A stretch of DNA of 64,000 bases from CAZLMG01 sp964560765 (GCA_964560765.1 CAZLMG010000003.1:124001-188000), one strand, 5' to 3'. Shown: positions 34,854-44,331, numbered from the stretch's first letter. Notes: generated by a model not told the origin, from the sequence alone. Program-made: numbers and translations.

Positions 34854-36520
34854 TGAAACTCCACCATTCGACTGAATAGCGCCGTGTTCGCATTGGATTC
34901 GACCAACTTTGGCTGAAAGACCGTTGCACCGAGGACATACGTACCATAGTAAACGGCTCCAGCACCGACCGCCCTGCCCACGTACAACGCCAAATGCATA
35001 ACTCCTCGCTCCCCATCCAGGCTGGCCGTCAAACCGTTAGGTCCACTCATGAACTTGTTATATACATCATCGACCAAGACATCGATCGTGCTCGTGGTCA
35101 GCTGATTGTCTCGCGTCACATGCGCGTAAAAGAGCTTCAGCCCAGTGGTACTTCGATAGAGCACATGAATGTCGCCATCATTGCCAGCTAGGACAAGGGG
35201 CTCATAAGTGCGACTGACCATGGGATCAGCGATCAAACCAGACTCGTGGCCGACCACGAAGGAAGTGGTGCTGATTTGCTGGCTGTCCGCTACAAATCGA
35301 CCGATAATCAGCGGTGCATTGTCAATTGGCTCGCCGCCGCGGCTACAGGCATAAGCAAACAGAGTCTCGCCAGCAGTTGTCATCGTTGCGGCCGCTCCGT
35401 CAATGCCACTGCAGTGTGCGGAAGTGTCTCCTGACATCAGCGGCTCAGTCTCCTTCACGCCCGTGTTCATGTTGCTGATGTCAGCCACTCGAAGAGTCAA
35501 ATCCATACCGAACGAAAAGTATGCCATCCGCATCCCCTCAACATTCGATGCGCCAAATATGGTTGGGACGAGATGCCCAGCTGTATTCACAGAAATGAAG
35601 CCACCCGCCGTCGGATCCCAGCGATCCACATAAAATACCGGAGCGACAGAACCGTAGCCTTTCACAACGAACGGTGTTGGCGTTTCCGTATGAGTGGCAT
35701 ATCCGATGGCAACAACGTCCATTGCACCCAACGAGCCAGAGCTCGATAGATTGATTGGGGCTGTCCAAGTGCCGGCACGCCGTTCCTTGACAACGTTGAA
35801 CCGACCACCCCAGATCAGATCCCTACCGTTTGGGGCGGCGACCAAAGTCATCGTACTGCCGGAACTGGTCTCGGCTACAATCGTCGAAGTCTCGACCCCA
35901 CCAGTTTCTGTGCTGAACAATTTTACGTCGCTGCTGGATGGGTCTGGTCCTGCCGCCGTGAAGGCAAATGCCACGGCACCGTAGAGCGGCCTGTAGCCGA
36001 TGCCGGCGGCATTATCGGGCAACTCTTCCGTGACCAAAAAAAGCGAACAAGGAAACTTCGTATCCACTTGCGAAGCCACGAAGCTCAGGGTGCTTTCCGC
36101 AGCATCGTAGTTGAAAAAAGTCGCTGTGAGATAATGCCGGTTTTGCGTCAGATCGCTAAACGTACCCGACGCCACTTCCGCTTCAAAGCCAGCGCACTCC
36201 TGCCCGCTTGTTGGGCGCAGCGTCAGCACATTCAGACGAGCGGGATCAGACGGCGCACGGTTCAATGGAATCGAGACGACATAGGCAGCCTCAGCGCTCG
36301 TCGCCAGCTCCTGCCCCAGTTGGATAGGACTCAGGGCCCGGTCAAACTCCGGGCGAAAGCCGTACCATTCGATGAGGTAGCCAAACTCATCGCGATCCTT
36401 TTCGCCCAAAGTAGACTTTTTGGCCTGGGTTTCCCCAGGAGCGCTGGATTTTGCGCGGGAGCAGGCCACACCGAGAGCAGCGATAGCGACATTGATAACG
36501 ATGTAGTCGACCAAGCGCAT
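34850..36520 (-). CDS. Lipoprotein, tandem duplicate B
   Basis: The product has 556 residues from ATG 36520, which has GGGAG about seven bases upstream; the longer frame to 36595 is unsupported. MRLVDYIVINVAIAALGVAC is a lipoprotein signal with Cys20. It is a paralogue of the next gene on the strand: the N-terminal ~220 residues are closely similar, including KKSTLGEKDRDEFGYLIEWYGF, FDRALSPIQLGQELAT and CSLFLVTEELPDNAA. The middle part differs strongly, while the C-terminal propeller-like strands again match. The pair is translationally coupled by ATGA. This pattern of conserved ends and diverged centre suggests variation of a ligand-facing surface. Confidence 0.8.
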   Translation of the reverse strand: MRLVDYIVINVAIAALGVACSRAKSSAPGETQAKKSTLGEKDRDEFGYLIEWYGFRPEFDRALSPIQLGQELATSAEAAYVVSIPLNRAPSDPARLNVLTLRPTSGQECAGFEAEVASGTFSDLTQNRHYLTATFFNYDAAESTLSFVASQVDTKFPCSLFLVTEELPDNAAGIGYRPLYGAVAFAFTAAGPDPSSSDVKLFSTETGGVETSTIVAETSSGSTMTLVAAPNGRDLIWGGRFNVVKERRAGTWTAPINLSSSGSLGAMDVVAIGYATHTETPTPFVVKGYGSVAPVFYVDRWDPTAGGFISVNTAGHLVPTIFGASNVEGMRMAYFSFGMDLTLRVADISNMNTGVKETEPLMSGDTSAHCSGIDGAAATMTTAGETLFAYACSRGGEPIDNAPLIIGRFVADSQQISTTSFVVGHESGLIADPMVSRTYEPLVLAGNDGDIHVLYRSTTGLKLFYAHVTRDNQLTTSTIDVLVDDVYNKFMSGPNGLTASLDGERGVMHLALYVGRAVGAGAVYYGTYVLGATVFQPKLVESNANTALFSRMVEFQ

Positions 36521-37134
36521 GTGATCTCCCGAGCGAGCTGTCCGACCCACGGACAAATCTCTAGTGGCACGGTGCATCACCGACAGCTCTTCCATGCGAT
36601 CGGCACAACTTCACAGAATGTTGAGGCGTTTCAAAAATTATTAGGGGTTCTGCGAGACTGTCCATGCAGACTACGGGCCAATCGGAAGATTTCCGCTAAC
36701 ACCATGAAAATAAAGATAATTATTGGGCGCGGGCGAAATTGTAACCGCCCAGAATTGCTGCAATTGGGGCAGCAGTCGATGGTAATGCATCAATTTAACA
36801 ATATAAAACTAGATCTGAACGAAGGAACCGCGCGGCACTGTAGTAGCTAAGATCGAAAAGCCTAGTTACATAGGGAGTATTCCCACGAGTGCTGTTCATC
36901 CCGGCTAGTGAAGTCACACGCCTCGAGAGGGTTGGCCTGCGAGCACCTGACATGCGCTTGTCGGTGCCCGAATCTGCGCAGGAATCAGGACATTAACTCG
37001 CTGATATTGAAAAATAAAACACTAGCCATCACGAACCCCTTTAGTCTCCAGTTTTCGACACCGACAAAGCTCTCAACGTTGGTTGGAGGAAAGTGGCGAG
37101 GATTGGCGGTATCTTCGAAGCTCGGGGGCATGCT
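36521..37134. other. Intergenic region, nothing recognised
   Basis: This is a 614-base gap between divergent lipoprotein genes. Open frames here are shadows or lack an SD. It is relatively AT-rich from about 36690 to 36860, which may hold promoters. No repeat or RNA gene was seen. Confidence 0.4.
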
Positions 37135-37746
37135 GTGTTAACTCGAACTCTAACATTTTTGGCCTGCGCCCTACATTTTGCCTGCGCAGATTCTGTAACT
37201 CAAGATCGCGCGGTAGCTGCAGAAGTTTCTTCCGTCAATCAACCCATCGATGACATTGCGCGAGAGAGTGCCGCGTACACCACCACCTTTGGTGAACTTG
37301 CAGCCGATGAAGATCCTTTGGACAAAATCATGGCCAACATGACTTGTGATGGCCCAACGATGAAACTTGGCGAGGAGACTATCATCGACTTTACGACCGA
37401 CGATCCAGTTGTCTCCGCATTCGGAACGGTCCAAAAATATACAGTTTTGAATTACCTAGATATTCACGGCTACCAGGCCGTTACCTACGGCGAAGATGGC
37501 GCATTTGCAACTGAGTGCGAAACTCATGCAAGTCAACCTGACTTTGGGCCCACCCACCCGAACTGTGCCATCCTACACGGGGAAATACATGATAGTACCG
37601 TCATGTGCTTTAGCTCTGATCTATCAGTGCCAGTTGCCACGGCACAAGTCTGGCCCGGCGTGGAAACGGCCATGTCGACAAACGTGGGCATGACCTGCTG
37701 GAAAAACTGCAGCAAGCAAGAATCGGTGAAGTTCTTCACGTACTGA
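37135..37746 (+). CDS. Small secreted protein, probable lipoprotein
   Basis: The product has 203 residues. GTG 37135 has a CGGGGG run about six bases upstream and gives a compact signal MLTRTLTFLACALHFAC; GTG 37093 is an alternative with GGAGG but poor spacing. Cys17 could be lipidated. The mature protein has eight Cys, among them a CATECETH-like pair and a C-terminal TCWKNCSKQ, so it is likely disulfide-rich. No family recognised. Confidence 0.65.
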   Translation: MLTRTLTFLACALHFACADSVTQDRAVAAEVSSVNQPIDDIARESAAYTTTFGELAADEDPLDKIMANMTCDGPTMKLGEETIIDFTTDDPVVSAFGTVQKYTVLNYLDIHGYQAVTYGEDGAFATECETHASQPDFGPTHPNCAILHGEIHDSTVMCFSSDLSVPVATAQVWPGVETAMSTNVGMTCWKNCSKQESVKFFTY

Positions 37747-37945
37747 GATCTGATGGTCTGTCTGACAGCGATAGACCTACGAGATTCAGGGCTTGGCCGG
37801 TGCTGGGTGCGATCGCCTGGACCTCGTTCATCGTTAAGTCAAAGAATACTCGATGCTTTTCACATGTCATTGGCATCGGCAATCGCCTTTCGCTACTCTC
37901 ACAATCCATCAAAGAATTGCCGGCAAAAGGTCGCCGGAGCGCACC

Positions 37946-38317
37946 ATGATTGAGGCCAGGATGGTAGGTAAGCCCCCTATGAAAATGCCGAGCGCAAAGC
38001 CTGACGATCAACTTGTGACCCGAGGCATGCTCAAGGCAGCCACCAAGGAGCTGCGGTCTGAAATCATCGCCAGTGAGAAACGCCTCGAGCTGAAGTTTTC
38101 GGGCCTGAAAGGTGAGTTCGCAGGACTAAGATCTGACTTTGCGGAGTTGAAGGCCTTTGTTACGGCCGCCCTTGCTAGCATCGAGGTAAAGGTGAATCGC
38201 TCCAATGTCTTGGCTGAAGAGCAAAGGGGCGAGAATCGAATGGTCCTGGACGGCCTTTTCGCACTCTGGGAGAGACAGGAGCGCCATGAGAGGTATACTG
38301 GATTCATTCCCCCATGA
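37946..38317 (+). CDS. Small coiled-coil protein
   Basis: The product has 123 residues from ATG 37946, which has GGAG six bases upstream. There is no signal peptide. After a basic, Met-rich N-terminus, residues about 30-95 are a continuous coiled coil (LKAATKELRSEIIASEKRLELKFSGLKGEF) containing repeats of the form GL(K/R)..FA.L. Short coiled-coil proteins of this style with a C-terminal ALWERQERHER segment are frequent in Bdellovibrio-like genomes as I recall. Function unknown. Confidence 0.65.
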   Translation: MIEARMVGKPPMKMPSAKPDDQLVTRGMLKAATKELRSEIIASEKRLELKFSGLKGEFAGLRSDFAELKAFVTAALASIEVKVNRSNVLAEEQRGENRMVLDGLFALWERQERHERYTGFIPP

Positions 38318-38366
38318 GGGCTGACTGACGCGTTCCAGATGTATCATCGCAAGAGGCTACACCCTT

Positions 38367-38708
38367 ATGTCGCGACGAGAGACGGAAAAGTTTCAAACCT
38401 TTGAAGAGTTTTGGCCGTTCTATTTGCGAGAGCATCGCCACCCCATGAACCGGCAATTGCATTTCATGGGCACATTAATAGCGATAACTCTCGTCGGACG
38501 CGCTGCGGCCTATCAAAACCCGATCCTTCTGCCGTGGGCACCTGTCGCCGGCTACCTATTCGCCTGGATTGGTCATTTTCTTGTGGAGAGGAATCGCCCA
38601 GCGACCTTTTCCTATCCAGGTTGGTCGCTCAGGGGCGATTTCAAGATGTTTTGGCTGATGGCCACCGGAAGATTTCACAAAGAAACCGCGATCTACTACC
38701 GAGAATGA
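38367..38708 (+). CDS. Mpo1-like (DUF962) membrane protein
   Basis: The product has 113 residues, normal for short bacterial members. ATG 38367. The family signature is clear: FEEFWPFYLREHRHPMNRQLHFMGT, then FAWIGHFLVERNRPATFSYPGWSLRGDFKMF. In yeast Mpo1 is an Fe-dependent alpha-dioxygenase for 2-hydroxy fatty acids in sphingolipid (phytosphingosine) breakdown, with conserved His residues matching the HRHP, H in LHF and GHF positions here. Its 3' end overlaps that of a convergent ceramidase gene by 13 bases, so two genes with possible sphingolipid roles sit together. Confidence 0.87.
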   Translation: MSRRETEKFQTFEEFWPFYLREHRHPMNRQLHFMGTLIAITLVGRAAAYQNPILLPWAPVAGYLFAWIGHFLVERNRPATFSYPGWSLRGDFKMFWLMATGRFHKETAIYYRE

Positions 38709-40798
38709 CTCGACGCCGTGACTTCAAAATCTTTCGTCGTTCCTTCGTACATCTGGATCTGAACGCCGCTCTTCCGCGCCCAACCGCGATGGAAGATACG
38801 ATACTTTCCGGGTTGTACATCCTCGGAGATATCCCACTCGGCGCGAACATGTGACATGGACCCGCCCATGTCTTCCCAGCGCATTTTTGTATGAAAATCC
38901 CAATCAAAGACGATGGGGCGCCATGCGCCCTCCTCCCACCTCTGCACTTCAAGCAAGGGCATTCGCTTTTTCAAACTATGGTTCAAATGCGAGCCCTGAA
39001 AAGTAGCACGCACCACCTGACCATGCTGGTAACGACTCTCTGGCTGTTTGACAACCGAACCGAAGACTTTGCCCGCAGGAACCCGATCAATGTGACCAGC
39101 CAGCCCAACTTGCTTTGCGGGGTACTTGACCACCGGCGGACGCCCCCCAGGCGGCTGTTCCCCACGGGCAAGCGCATCCACTAGACCGCGATAAACCTGT
39201 CGATAACCAGCCAGCGTCCATTCACCAAAGAGCGTCGAGGCGCCCTCGTAGTGCTGCGCCTGATATTCCTCACGAGTCGCGACATAGTTTGAGTACGCAT
39301 TTGCATACCCAGCGATGGCGACATGGGTCACACCAATGTCCCGCAGTGCCTCGCGCAGATGGTCGCGTAACCGCCGGCCGGCCATGGTTGTCAATTCACT
39401 GGGAACCGCGACAAGCGCCAAAGATCCAATGGTGAAAATCTGAGTCGGCAGGATGTTTGGGGTCATGGTTGGCGACCCAAGAGCTCCGGTACCAAGAGCC
39501 ACGGGTTTCTGACCATGACACGCAAACTTTGTCTGCAAACAACGAAGTCGTGCAATCGGCCCGCCCGTAGAGCAGCTGATTCCTTCACGCAGTACTCCCG
39601 GCCCATCCTCTGCCGAGCCCGCGAGCATAGAAAGCCCAATGGCACCTGTGCAAGTCGACGCTGCCTGCCCGCTTCCTGTTAGCTCAGGATTGACGACCAG
39701 ATTGGAAAAATCCACGAAGCGATGCACGAAGCGCAGCGGTGGGTGTAGCTCTTGATTCGCATTCTCGTACATGCGAACGGCGGCTGCGAAGTGACGCTCA
39801 CCTGATTCCCGTGCACAAGAAAAGTTTTCATTGGCCGCACACTCCCAGTCACCATCACCATCGACGTCACCTGCCGTGTTCGGACTCGCATCTCCCGCAT
39901 TGCTATTGGCAAAGCCGGCAATGAACCCCTCGCCAGAAAGATAGCGCAAGGCCATGGATCGCTCCATCTTCCAAGCTGCGTAGCCTTTGTTATCGCCGCT
40001 GATGAGCTTATTGGTCTTATCAATCGAGGTTGCATGGGCAGCAGCCCAGTGCAGCATCCCGATAGCCCCACCATCCGTGCCATCGAAACGTAAAAGTGTC
40101 GTCTCAGTATCCGTATGCGAGTCATACAGATTGCGCTCTGATTGTGGATTCAACATGTAGGCCGCCAGCGATCGATTGCGGGATAATCCATAAACATGAT
40201 CGGTAGCCATGCGCACCTGGGCTGGAGCTAATCGTTCGTGTGCCTGGGCGATCGATGCGACAATGCCATCGACAATGATCTCAAAGTTGTCTGGTGAAAA
40301 ACCATGGGATGGTTGGTTATACATGCCGTGCGCTGAATAGGCACCGGGGCCACTGTGGGTATGAGTCGCCGTGATCATGACATTGGCATGAGAGTAAGCC
40401 GCGCCGAATTGCTGCTGCAGGCGCTCGATGACAGCGGCCTTGACCATCATAGGCACAAAACAGGTATCAATGAGTGTGTACACCAAGCGCTGCGCCGAGT
40501 TTTCGGCCTCAGCCATGACGAAGCTGCGGGCCCAAAGCCGCTGATGCAGTCCGCCGGTTTTCTGTGCCGGCGCGGCATAGCCCATGGTAGCCAATCCCAC
40601 CATGGGACCTGTAATATCGTGGATCCCTGATCCAACTAATAGCTCAACATCAGATGTCGATAGTGAAAGCGAAGGCTGGATGCTCAATGGATCGGGGAAT
40701 TCTTTGCCCGAGTGGCTCGCATGATCTTGCTGAGGCCCACAATGCGCCATGAGCAGCGACAACGAAATCAATAACAGCTTCAATGGACGAATGCACAT
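38696..40798 (-). CDS. Neutral/alkaline ceramidase, exported
   Basis: The product has 700 residues, the normal size. ATG 40798 has GGGGG about eight bases upstream. Residues 1-20 are a signal ending LLMAHC, possibly a lipoprotein anchor. The enzyme hydrolyses ceramide to sphingosine and fatty acid. Motifs present: MITATHTHSGPG with His146/148 (zinc), LHWAAAHATS with His255, ISGDNKGYAAW containing the nucleophile region (Ser267), and AVPSELTTMAGRRLR (Glu ligand) followed by AGYANAYSNYV (Tyr ligand). A C-terminal immunoglobulin-like domain (RATFQGSHLNH onward) is also typical. Substrate could be a prey or host membrane, or its own sphingolipids. Confidence 0.94.
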   Translation of the reverse strand: MCIRPLKLLLISLSLLMAHCGPQQDHASHSGKEFPDPLSIQPSLSLSTSDVELLVGSGIHDITGPMVGLATMGYAAPAQKTGGLHQRLWARSFVMAEAENSAQRLVYTLIDTCFVPMMVKAAVIERLQQQFGAAYSHANVMITATHTHSGPGAYSAHGMYNQPSHGFSPDNFEIIVDGIVASIAQAHERLAPAQVRMATDHVYGLSRNRSLAAYMLNPQSERNLYDSHTDTETTLLRFDGTDGGAIGMLHWAAAHATSIDKTNKLISGDNKGYAAWKMERSMALRYLSGEGFIAGFANSNAGDASPNTAGDVDGDGDWECAANENFSCARESGERHFAAAVRMYENANQELHPPLRFVHRFVDFSNLVVNPELTGSGQAASTCTGAIGLSMLAGSAEDGPGVLREGISCSTGGPIARLRCLQTKFACHGQKPVALGTGALGSPTMTPNILPTQIFTIGSLALVAVPSELTTMAGRRLRDHLREALRDIGVTHVAIAGYANAYSNYVATREEYQAQHYEGASTLFGEWTLAGYRQVYRGLVDALARGEQPPGGRPPVVKYPAKQVGLAGHIDRVPAGKVFGSVVKQPESRYQHGQVVRATFQGSHLNHSLKKRMPLLEVQRWEEGAWRPIVFDWDFHTKMRWEDMGGSMSHVRAEWDISEDVQPGKYRIFHRGWARKSGVQIQMYEGTTKDFEVTASSHSR

Positions 40799-40926
40799 GG
40801 ACGAACCCCCATAATTGGGCGAAAATAGACCGCAAAGCCAACAGTTGAAGAAATCGGAAATTTACCAAACAGCTTTAGGTGAAAAACTATTCTTGATTTT
40901 GAAAAATCCGAAAGAATAGGCATTTG

Positions 40927-42144
40927 ATGATGAATCACGGACACAAGGGAGCGGCCGTCAGCGGCGCATACGAAAGATATCGGCGCGCGATCGCGGGGCG
41001 TCCACTGCCTTTGGCTTATGTCGACCTGGATGCTCTCGATGAAAACTGCCGACAGATCTCTCGCCTCGCCGATGGCATGCCGGTTCGCATCGCTAGCAAG
41101 TCGGTTCGTTCGGTTGGCGTCTTAAAGTATGTGTTTTCCAAATTCTCCTGCTTTCGAGGAGTCATGGCATTTTCCGCGCAGGAAGCTGCCTATCTTGCTG
41201 ATCATGGCTTCCACGATATACTCATTGCCTATCCTTGCGTCGACCGCACAATCCTAGAGCAGGCTCTGCACCGCACGCGTTCGGGCAGCAAGATCACATT
41301 TATGTTGGACTGCATCGAACATGGAGAACTCCTGAACACTGCCGCCAAAAGTATTGGGATCGTTGCCGAAGGCTGCCTTGATCTCGATATGTCTTGGCGC
41401 CTTCCTGGCCTCACATTTGGCGTCCACCGCTCTCCGCTGCAAAATGCGCAGGACGCCGTGAAGCTGGCAAGCGCGGCTTCTCGATGGGGTAACGTCCGGC
41501 TTTCCGCGATCATGGGCTACGAAGCTCAACTTGCGGGAGTTCCTGATCACAATCCTTATCGTCGACTGGAAAGCTTGGCCGCACAATTCCTGAAAAGACT
41601 AAGCACACCCCGCGTCTTTGCGCGCCGCCAAGAAACCGTAACCGCGCTGCGGCAACATGGACTTCCCATCACTCTGGTGAACGGCGGAGGCTCCGGTAGC
41701 CTGCACCTGTCACGCGCGGATGACTCGCTTACCGAACTGACGGCAGGGTCAGCCATATTCTGCCCGACGCTATTCGACTACTACGAAAAACTTGGGTGTC
41801 AACCCGCCGCCGGTTTTGTCTTACCGGTCACGCGGATCCCCGCACAACACATCTATACCTGTCAAAGCGGTGGCTTCATTGCCTCAGGCGTTTCCGGCGC
41901 CGATCGGCTGCCCCAACCTTTTTTGCCGATCGGGGCAAAGCTCCTTACCCACGAAGGGGCCGGAGAGGTGCAAACACCGGTGAATATCAGCGGTCAAACC
42001 CTCTCGATCGGTGATCCCATCTTTTTTCGCCACGCCAAGGCTGGAGAGCTGTGCGAGCACTTCCATGAGCTTGAGTTGATCAAGGGTGGGGCGATCGTCG
42101 ATCGGGTCAAAACTTATCGGGGCGATGGAGTCGTCTTTTACTAA
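40927..42144 (+). CDS. PLP-dependent amino acid deaminase/aldolase (DSD1/D-threonine aldolase-like)
   Basis: The product has 405 residues. ATG 40927 is six bases from AATAGG; adjacent TTG 40924 and ATG 40930 are alternatives. The N-terminal alanine-racemase-type barrel holds the PLP lysine Lys58 in VRIASKSVRSV. GVHRSPL and the glycine-rich phosphate site LVNGGGSGSLHLS follow. The C-terminal part carries the metal-binding motif typical of D-threonine aldolase/D-serine dehydratase-like proteins, with HEGAGEVQTP and a late H..C pair. The substrate is unknown. It is followed after 29 bases by an aldonolactone oxidase gene, so they form an operon. Confidence 0.88.
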   Translation: MMNHGHKGAAVSGAYERYRRAIAGRPLPLAYVDLDALDENCRQISRLADGMPVRIASKSVRSVGVLKYVFSKFSCFRGVMAFSAQEAAYLADHGFHDILIAYPCVDRTILEQALHRTRSGSKITFMLDCIEHGELLNTAAKSIGIVAEGCLDLDMSWRLPGLTFGVHRSPLQNAQDAVKLASAASRWGNVRLSAIMGYEAQLAGVPDHNPYRRLESLAAQFLKRLSTPRVFARRQETVTALRQHGLPITLVNGGGSGSLHLSRADDSLTELTAGSAIFCPTLFDYYEKLGCQPAAGFVLPVTRIPAQHIYTCQSGGFIASGVSGADRLPQPFLPIGAKLLTHEGAGEVQTPVNISGQTLSIGDPIFFRHAKAGELCEHFHELELIKGGAIVDRVKTYRGDGVVFY

Positions 42145-42173
42145 ATCATTTCATTGGCAGGAGGAAAACAATC

Positions 42174-43463
42174 GTGATGGTTAGCAATTGGGGCGGCAAT
42201 GTTAGGTTTTCGCCGACAATGATCGCACGGCCAACCTCCATCGAGGAAATCGTCGCTTTGGTCCGTGAGGCGCGCGATCAGGGCAAGCGCATCCGGGTCA
42301 TGGGTGCAGGGCATTCCTTCTCGCCCCTGGTTGAGACCGATCAAATACTGGTCGACATGACGAATTTCCAATCCCCTGTGTCGATTGCCGCCGATACGCA
42401 CACGGCCACTTTTCAGGCTGGATGTAACATCAACAAACTCACAGCGCACCTATGGGCGAATGGGCTAGCATTATCCAATCAGGGTGACATTGACCATCAG
42501 ACCATTGCCGGCGCGATTAGCACGGGCACCCACGGCACCGGATTGGGATTTGGCAGTCTATCCTCTTTCATCACTGCATTGGAGTTTGTCGATGGCACCG
42601 GCCAAGTCCAGAGAATGTCAGTTGATACGCACCCAGAATTGTTGCTGGCTGCGCAAGTCCAACTGGGCACTTTCGGTATCCTGACGCAAGTTTCCCTAAA
42701 GTGTGAGCCTCGCTTCGTCTTACGCGATCGCCGCCAGAATCTGCCGACGGAAAGTTGTTTTCGTCAGTTCGATGAACTCATCAACACACACCGCCACTGC
42801 GAATTTTTTTGGTTCCCTCATGCCAGCACCATCCAAGTCAAAGCCCTGGATGTCGTCAAGAATCCTGAGCCGCGAAGTCTCTTTGATCGGTTCATCGGTG
42901 ATGAGTTGCTAGAGCGCTATCTGTTCGCCGGAATTTGCGAGATGACGCGCCAAGCTCCGAGGCTGTCTTCGACCATGAGCAAATTCTGTGGGCGCATGAT
43001 GCCAGAATCAGACTATGCAGATTGGTCCTACCGAGTATTTCCCTCGTCCCGCAAAGTCCGATTTACCGAAATGGAATATGCCGTGCCGATGGATGCAGGA
43101 CCTGAGTGCTTTCGCGCGATCATGAAGCTCATCCTGCACAGCGACCTGAAAGTCTTCTTTCCCGTCGAGTATCGCGTGGCGGCAGCCGATGAGGCCTGGC
43201 TCAGCCCATTCTATCGCCGGCCCAGTGCCATTCTCTCACTGCATGTATACAAGCAAGTGGATCAGAAGCGCTATTTTCAGGAAGCTGAGGCGATCTTCCG
43301 CGCCTTCGATGGACGACCCCACTGGGGCAAGATTCATACGCCACCAACCTCAGCTATCGATCAGCGTTACCCGCGCTGGTGGGATTTCTGTAAGCTAAGA
43401 AAGCAATTCGATCCAGACGGCATGTTCCTGAACGCGATGATGAAAACCTATTTTTCAAGCTAA
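42174..43463 (+). CDS. FAD-dependent D-arabinono-1,4-lactone oxidase family enzyme
   Basis: The product has 429 residues. GTG 42174 (or ATG 42177) has AGGAGG nine bases upstream. The N-terminal FAD_binding_4 domain has RVMGAGHSFSPL, with His47 at the position that often binds FAD covalently, and GAISTGTHGTG. The C-terminal ALO domain has the family's closing HWGKIHTP and KQFDPDGMFLN. Relatives oxidise L-gulono- or D-arabinono-1,4-lactone, giving ascorbate-like products, or act as alditol oxidases. It is co-oriented with a deaminase/aldolase gene. A similar pair (Rv1769 with Rv1771) exists in Mycobacterium from memory, which would suggest one pathway. Confidence 0.92.
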   Translation: MMVSNWGGNVRFSPTMIARPTSIEEIVALVREARDQGKRIRVMGAGHSFSPLVETDQILVDMTNFQSPVSIAADTHTATFQAGCNINKLTAHLWANGLALSNQGDIDHQTIAGAISTGTHGTGLGFGSLSSFITALEFVDGTGQVQRMSVDTHPELLLAAQVQLGTFGILTQVSLKCEPRFVLRDRRQNLPTESCFRQFDELINTHRHCEFFWFPHASTIQVKALDVVKNPEPRSLFDRFIGDELLERYLFAGICEMTRQAPRLSSTMSKFCGRMMPESDYADWSYRVFPSSRKVRFTEMEYAVPMDAGPECFRAIMKLILHSDLKVFFPVEYRVAAADEAWLSPFYRRPSAILSLHVYKQVDQKRYFQEAEAIFRAFDGRPHWGKIHTPPTSAIDQRYPRWWDFCKLRKQFDPDGMFLNAMMKTYFSS

Positions 43464-43532
43464 GAGTGACCATACATGAATTGCTTGTGGTCACGCGAAG
43501 TCTCGAAGATAGACAGCAAGTGTCGACACGGG

Positions 43533-44039
43533 CTATCGTGGCTTTATGTCTGTCCCCAGATCTTTCAGCGAGATAATAATCAAGTATTCTGTGCTAGGAT
43601 CACTTCGCTCCGTTACGTAAAGGTGAATGAAGCCTGAGCCAGGCACGTCTGGCCGAACCATGATTTGCACCTCTTTTGATGCGTGTGCGTAACGCCTATC
43701 GCAAGTATCATCCAAACACCTGGCCCTTAATTTTTCAAAGCCACCAAAATTTCTAGGACGGGTCAGATGTGCATGGGGTTTGGGTTGCATAAACTCAAGC
43801 GTCAAATTATCGCCTTCAGTAACACAAACTAAACTATGCCCGTAGGCTGCAAATCCAAGATCGTCTCCAAGTTTGGTACGAGGGTAACGATTTTCACCGA
43901 TACCTCTAATCACTTGTCTATTTTCGTAGCACTTTCTTTGGGTGGGGTTATCGAAGCTAGCCTCCATGGAGACTTCCGACTGAACCTCCCCAGCCGTTGT
44001 TGTTTTACAGCTTGCTAGTCCCGCAGAAGCAGGGCGCAT
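43533..44039 (-). CDS. Secreted protein, N-terminus probably truncated
   Basis: The frame gives 168 residues from ATG 44039. GLASC near residue 11 looks like a lipobox, but the preceding segment is only ten residues with almost no hydrophobic core, and an in-frame TAG closes the frame just upstream. No SD is visible. The gene may have lost its signal peptide or use an undetected start. The mature sequence has four further Cys (RKCYEN, LVCVTEG, ARCLDDTCDRR) and a beta-rich C-terminus. No family recognised. Confidence 0.55.
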   Translation of the reverse strand: MRPASAGLASCKTTTAGEVQSEVSMEASFDNPTQRKCYENRQVIRGIGENRYPRTKLGDDLGFAAYGHSLVCVTEGDNLTLEFMQPKPHAHLTRPRNFGGFEKLRARCLDDTCDRRYAHASKEVQIMVRPDVPGSGFIHLYVTERSDPSTEYLIIISLKDLGTDIKPR

Positions 44040-44302
44040 GGACTATGCTGCTAAGCGCGAAACCCCGACGGTCAAGATTAGATACGTGCAATTTAGGACG
44101 TGCTTACGGCATCATGCAGACCCGGCAGACAGCAGGCTCCAATTTCTGCAAAGAACAGCGTTGTATACCATATTTATATACATAATTTTAGATAGTTATG
44201 GCTCATCTGTAAGCAGCACGCCTCCAATCCAAACACCGTCACCTGCGAAAATCTACTCTCATTTCGCAATCCTTCTCCTATGGCACCTACCTTGCAAATA
44301 CC

Positions 44303-44331
44303 AAGGAGAATCCCCAATGGAGTCCATATGA
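44303..44331 (+). promoter_or_regulatory. Strong SD and four-codon leader overlapping the prepilin-RCC1 start
   Basis: AAGGAG (44303-44308) precedes ATG 44317, which opens a four-codon frame (Met-Glu-Ser-Ile-stop) whose TGA overlaps the ATG at 44328 as ATGA. The main gene's own SD (GGAG, 44319-44322) lies inside this minicistron. The arrangement suggests translational coupling of the prepilin start to a tiny upstream frame. An AT-rich tract at 44160-44205 is a likely promoter area. Confidence 0.4.

Noticed and set aside
36068..36850. A 260-residue plus-strand frame opposite the duplicated lipoprotein
   Set aside because: It is antisense to a clearly coding gene, Arg/Gln-rich and without an SD.
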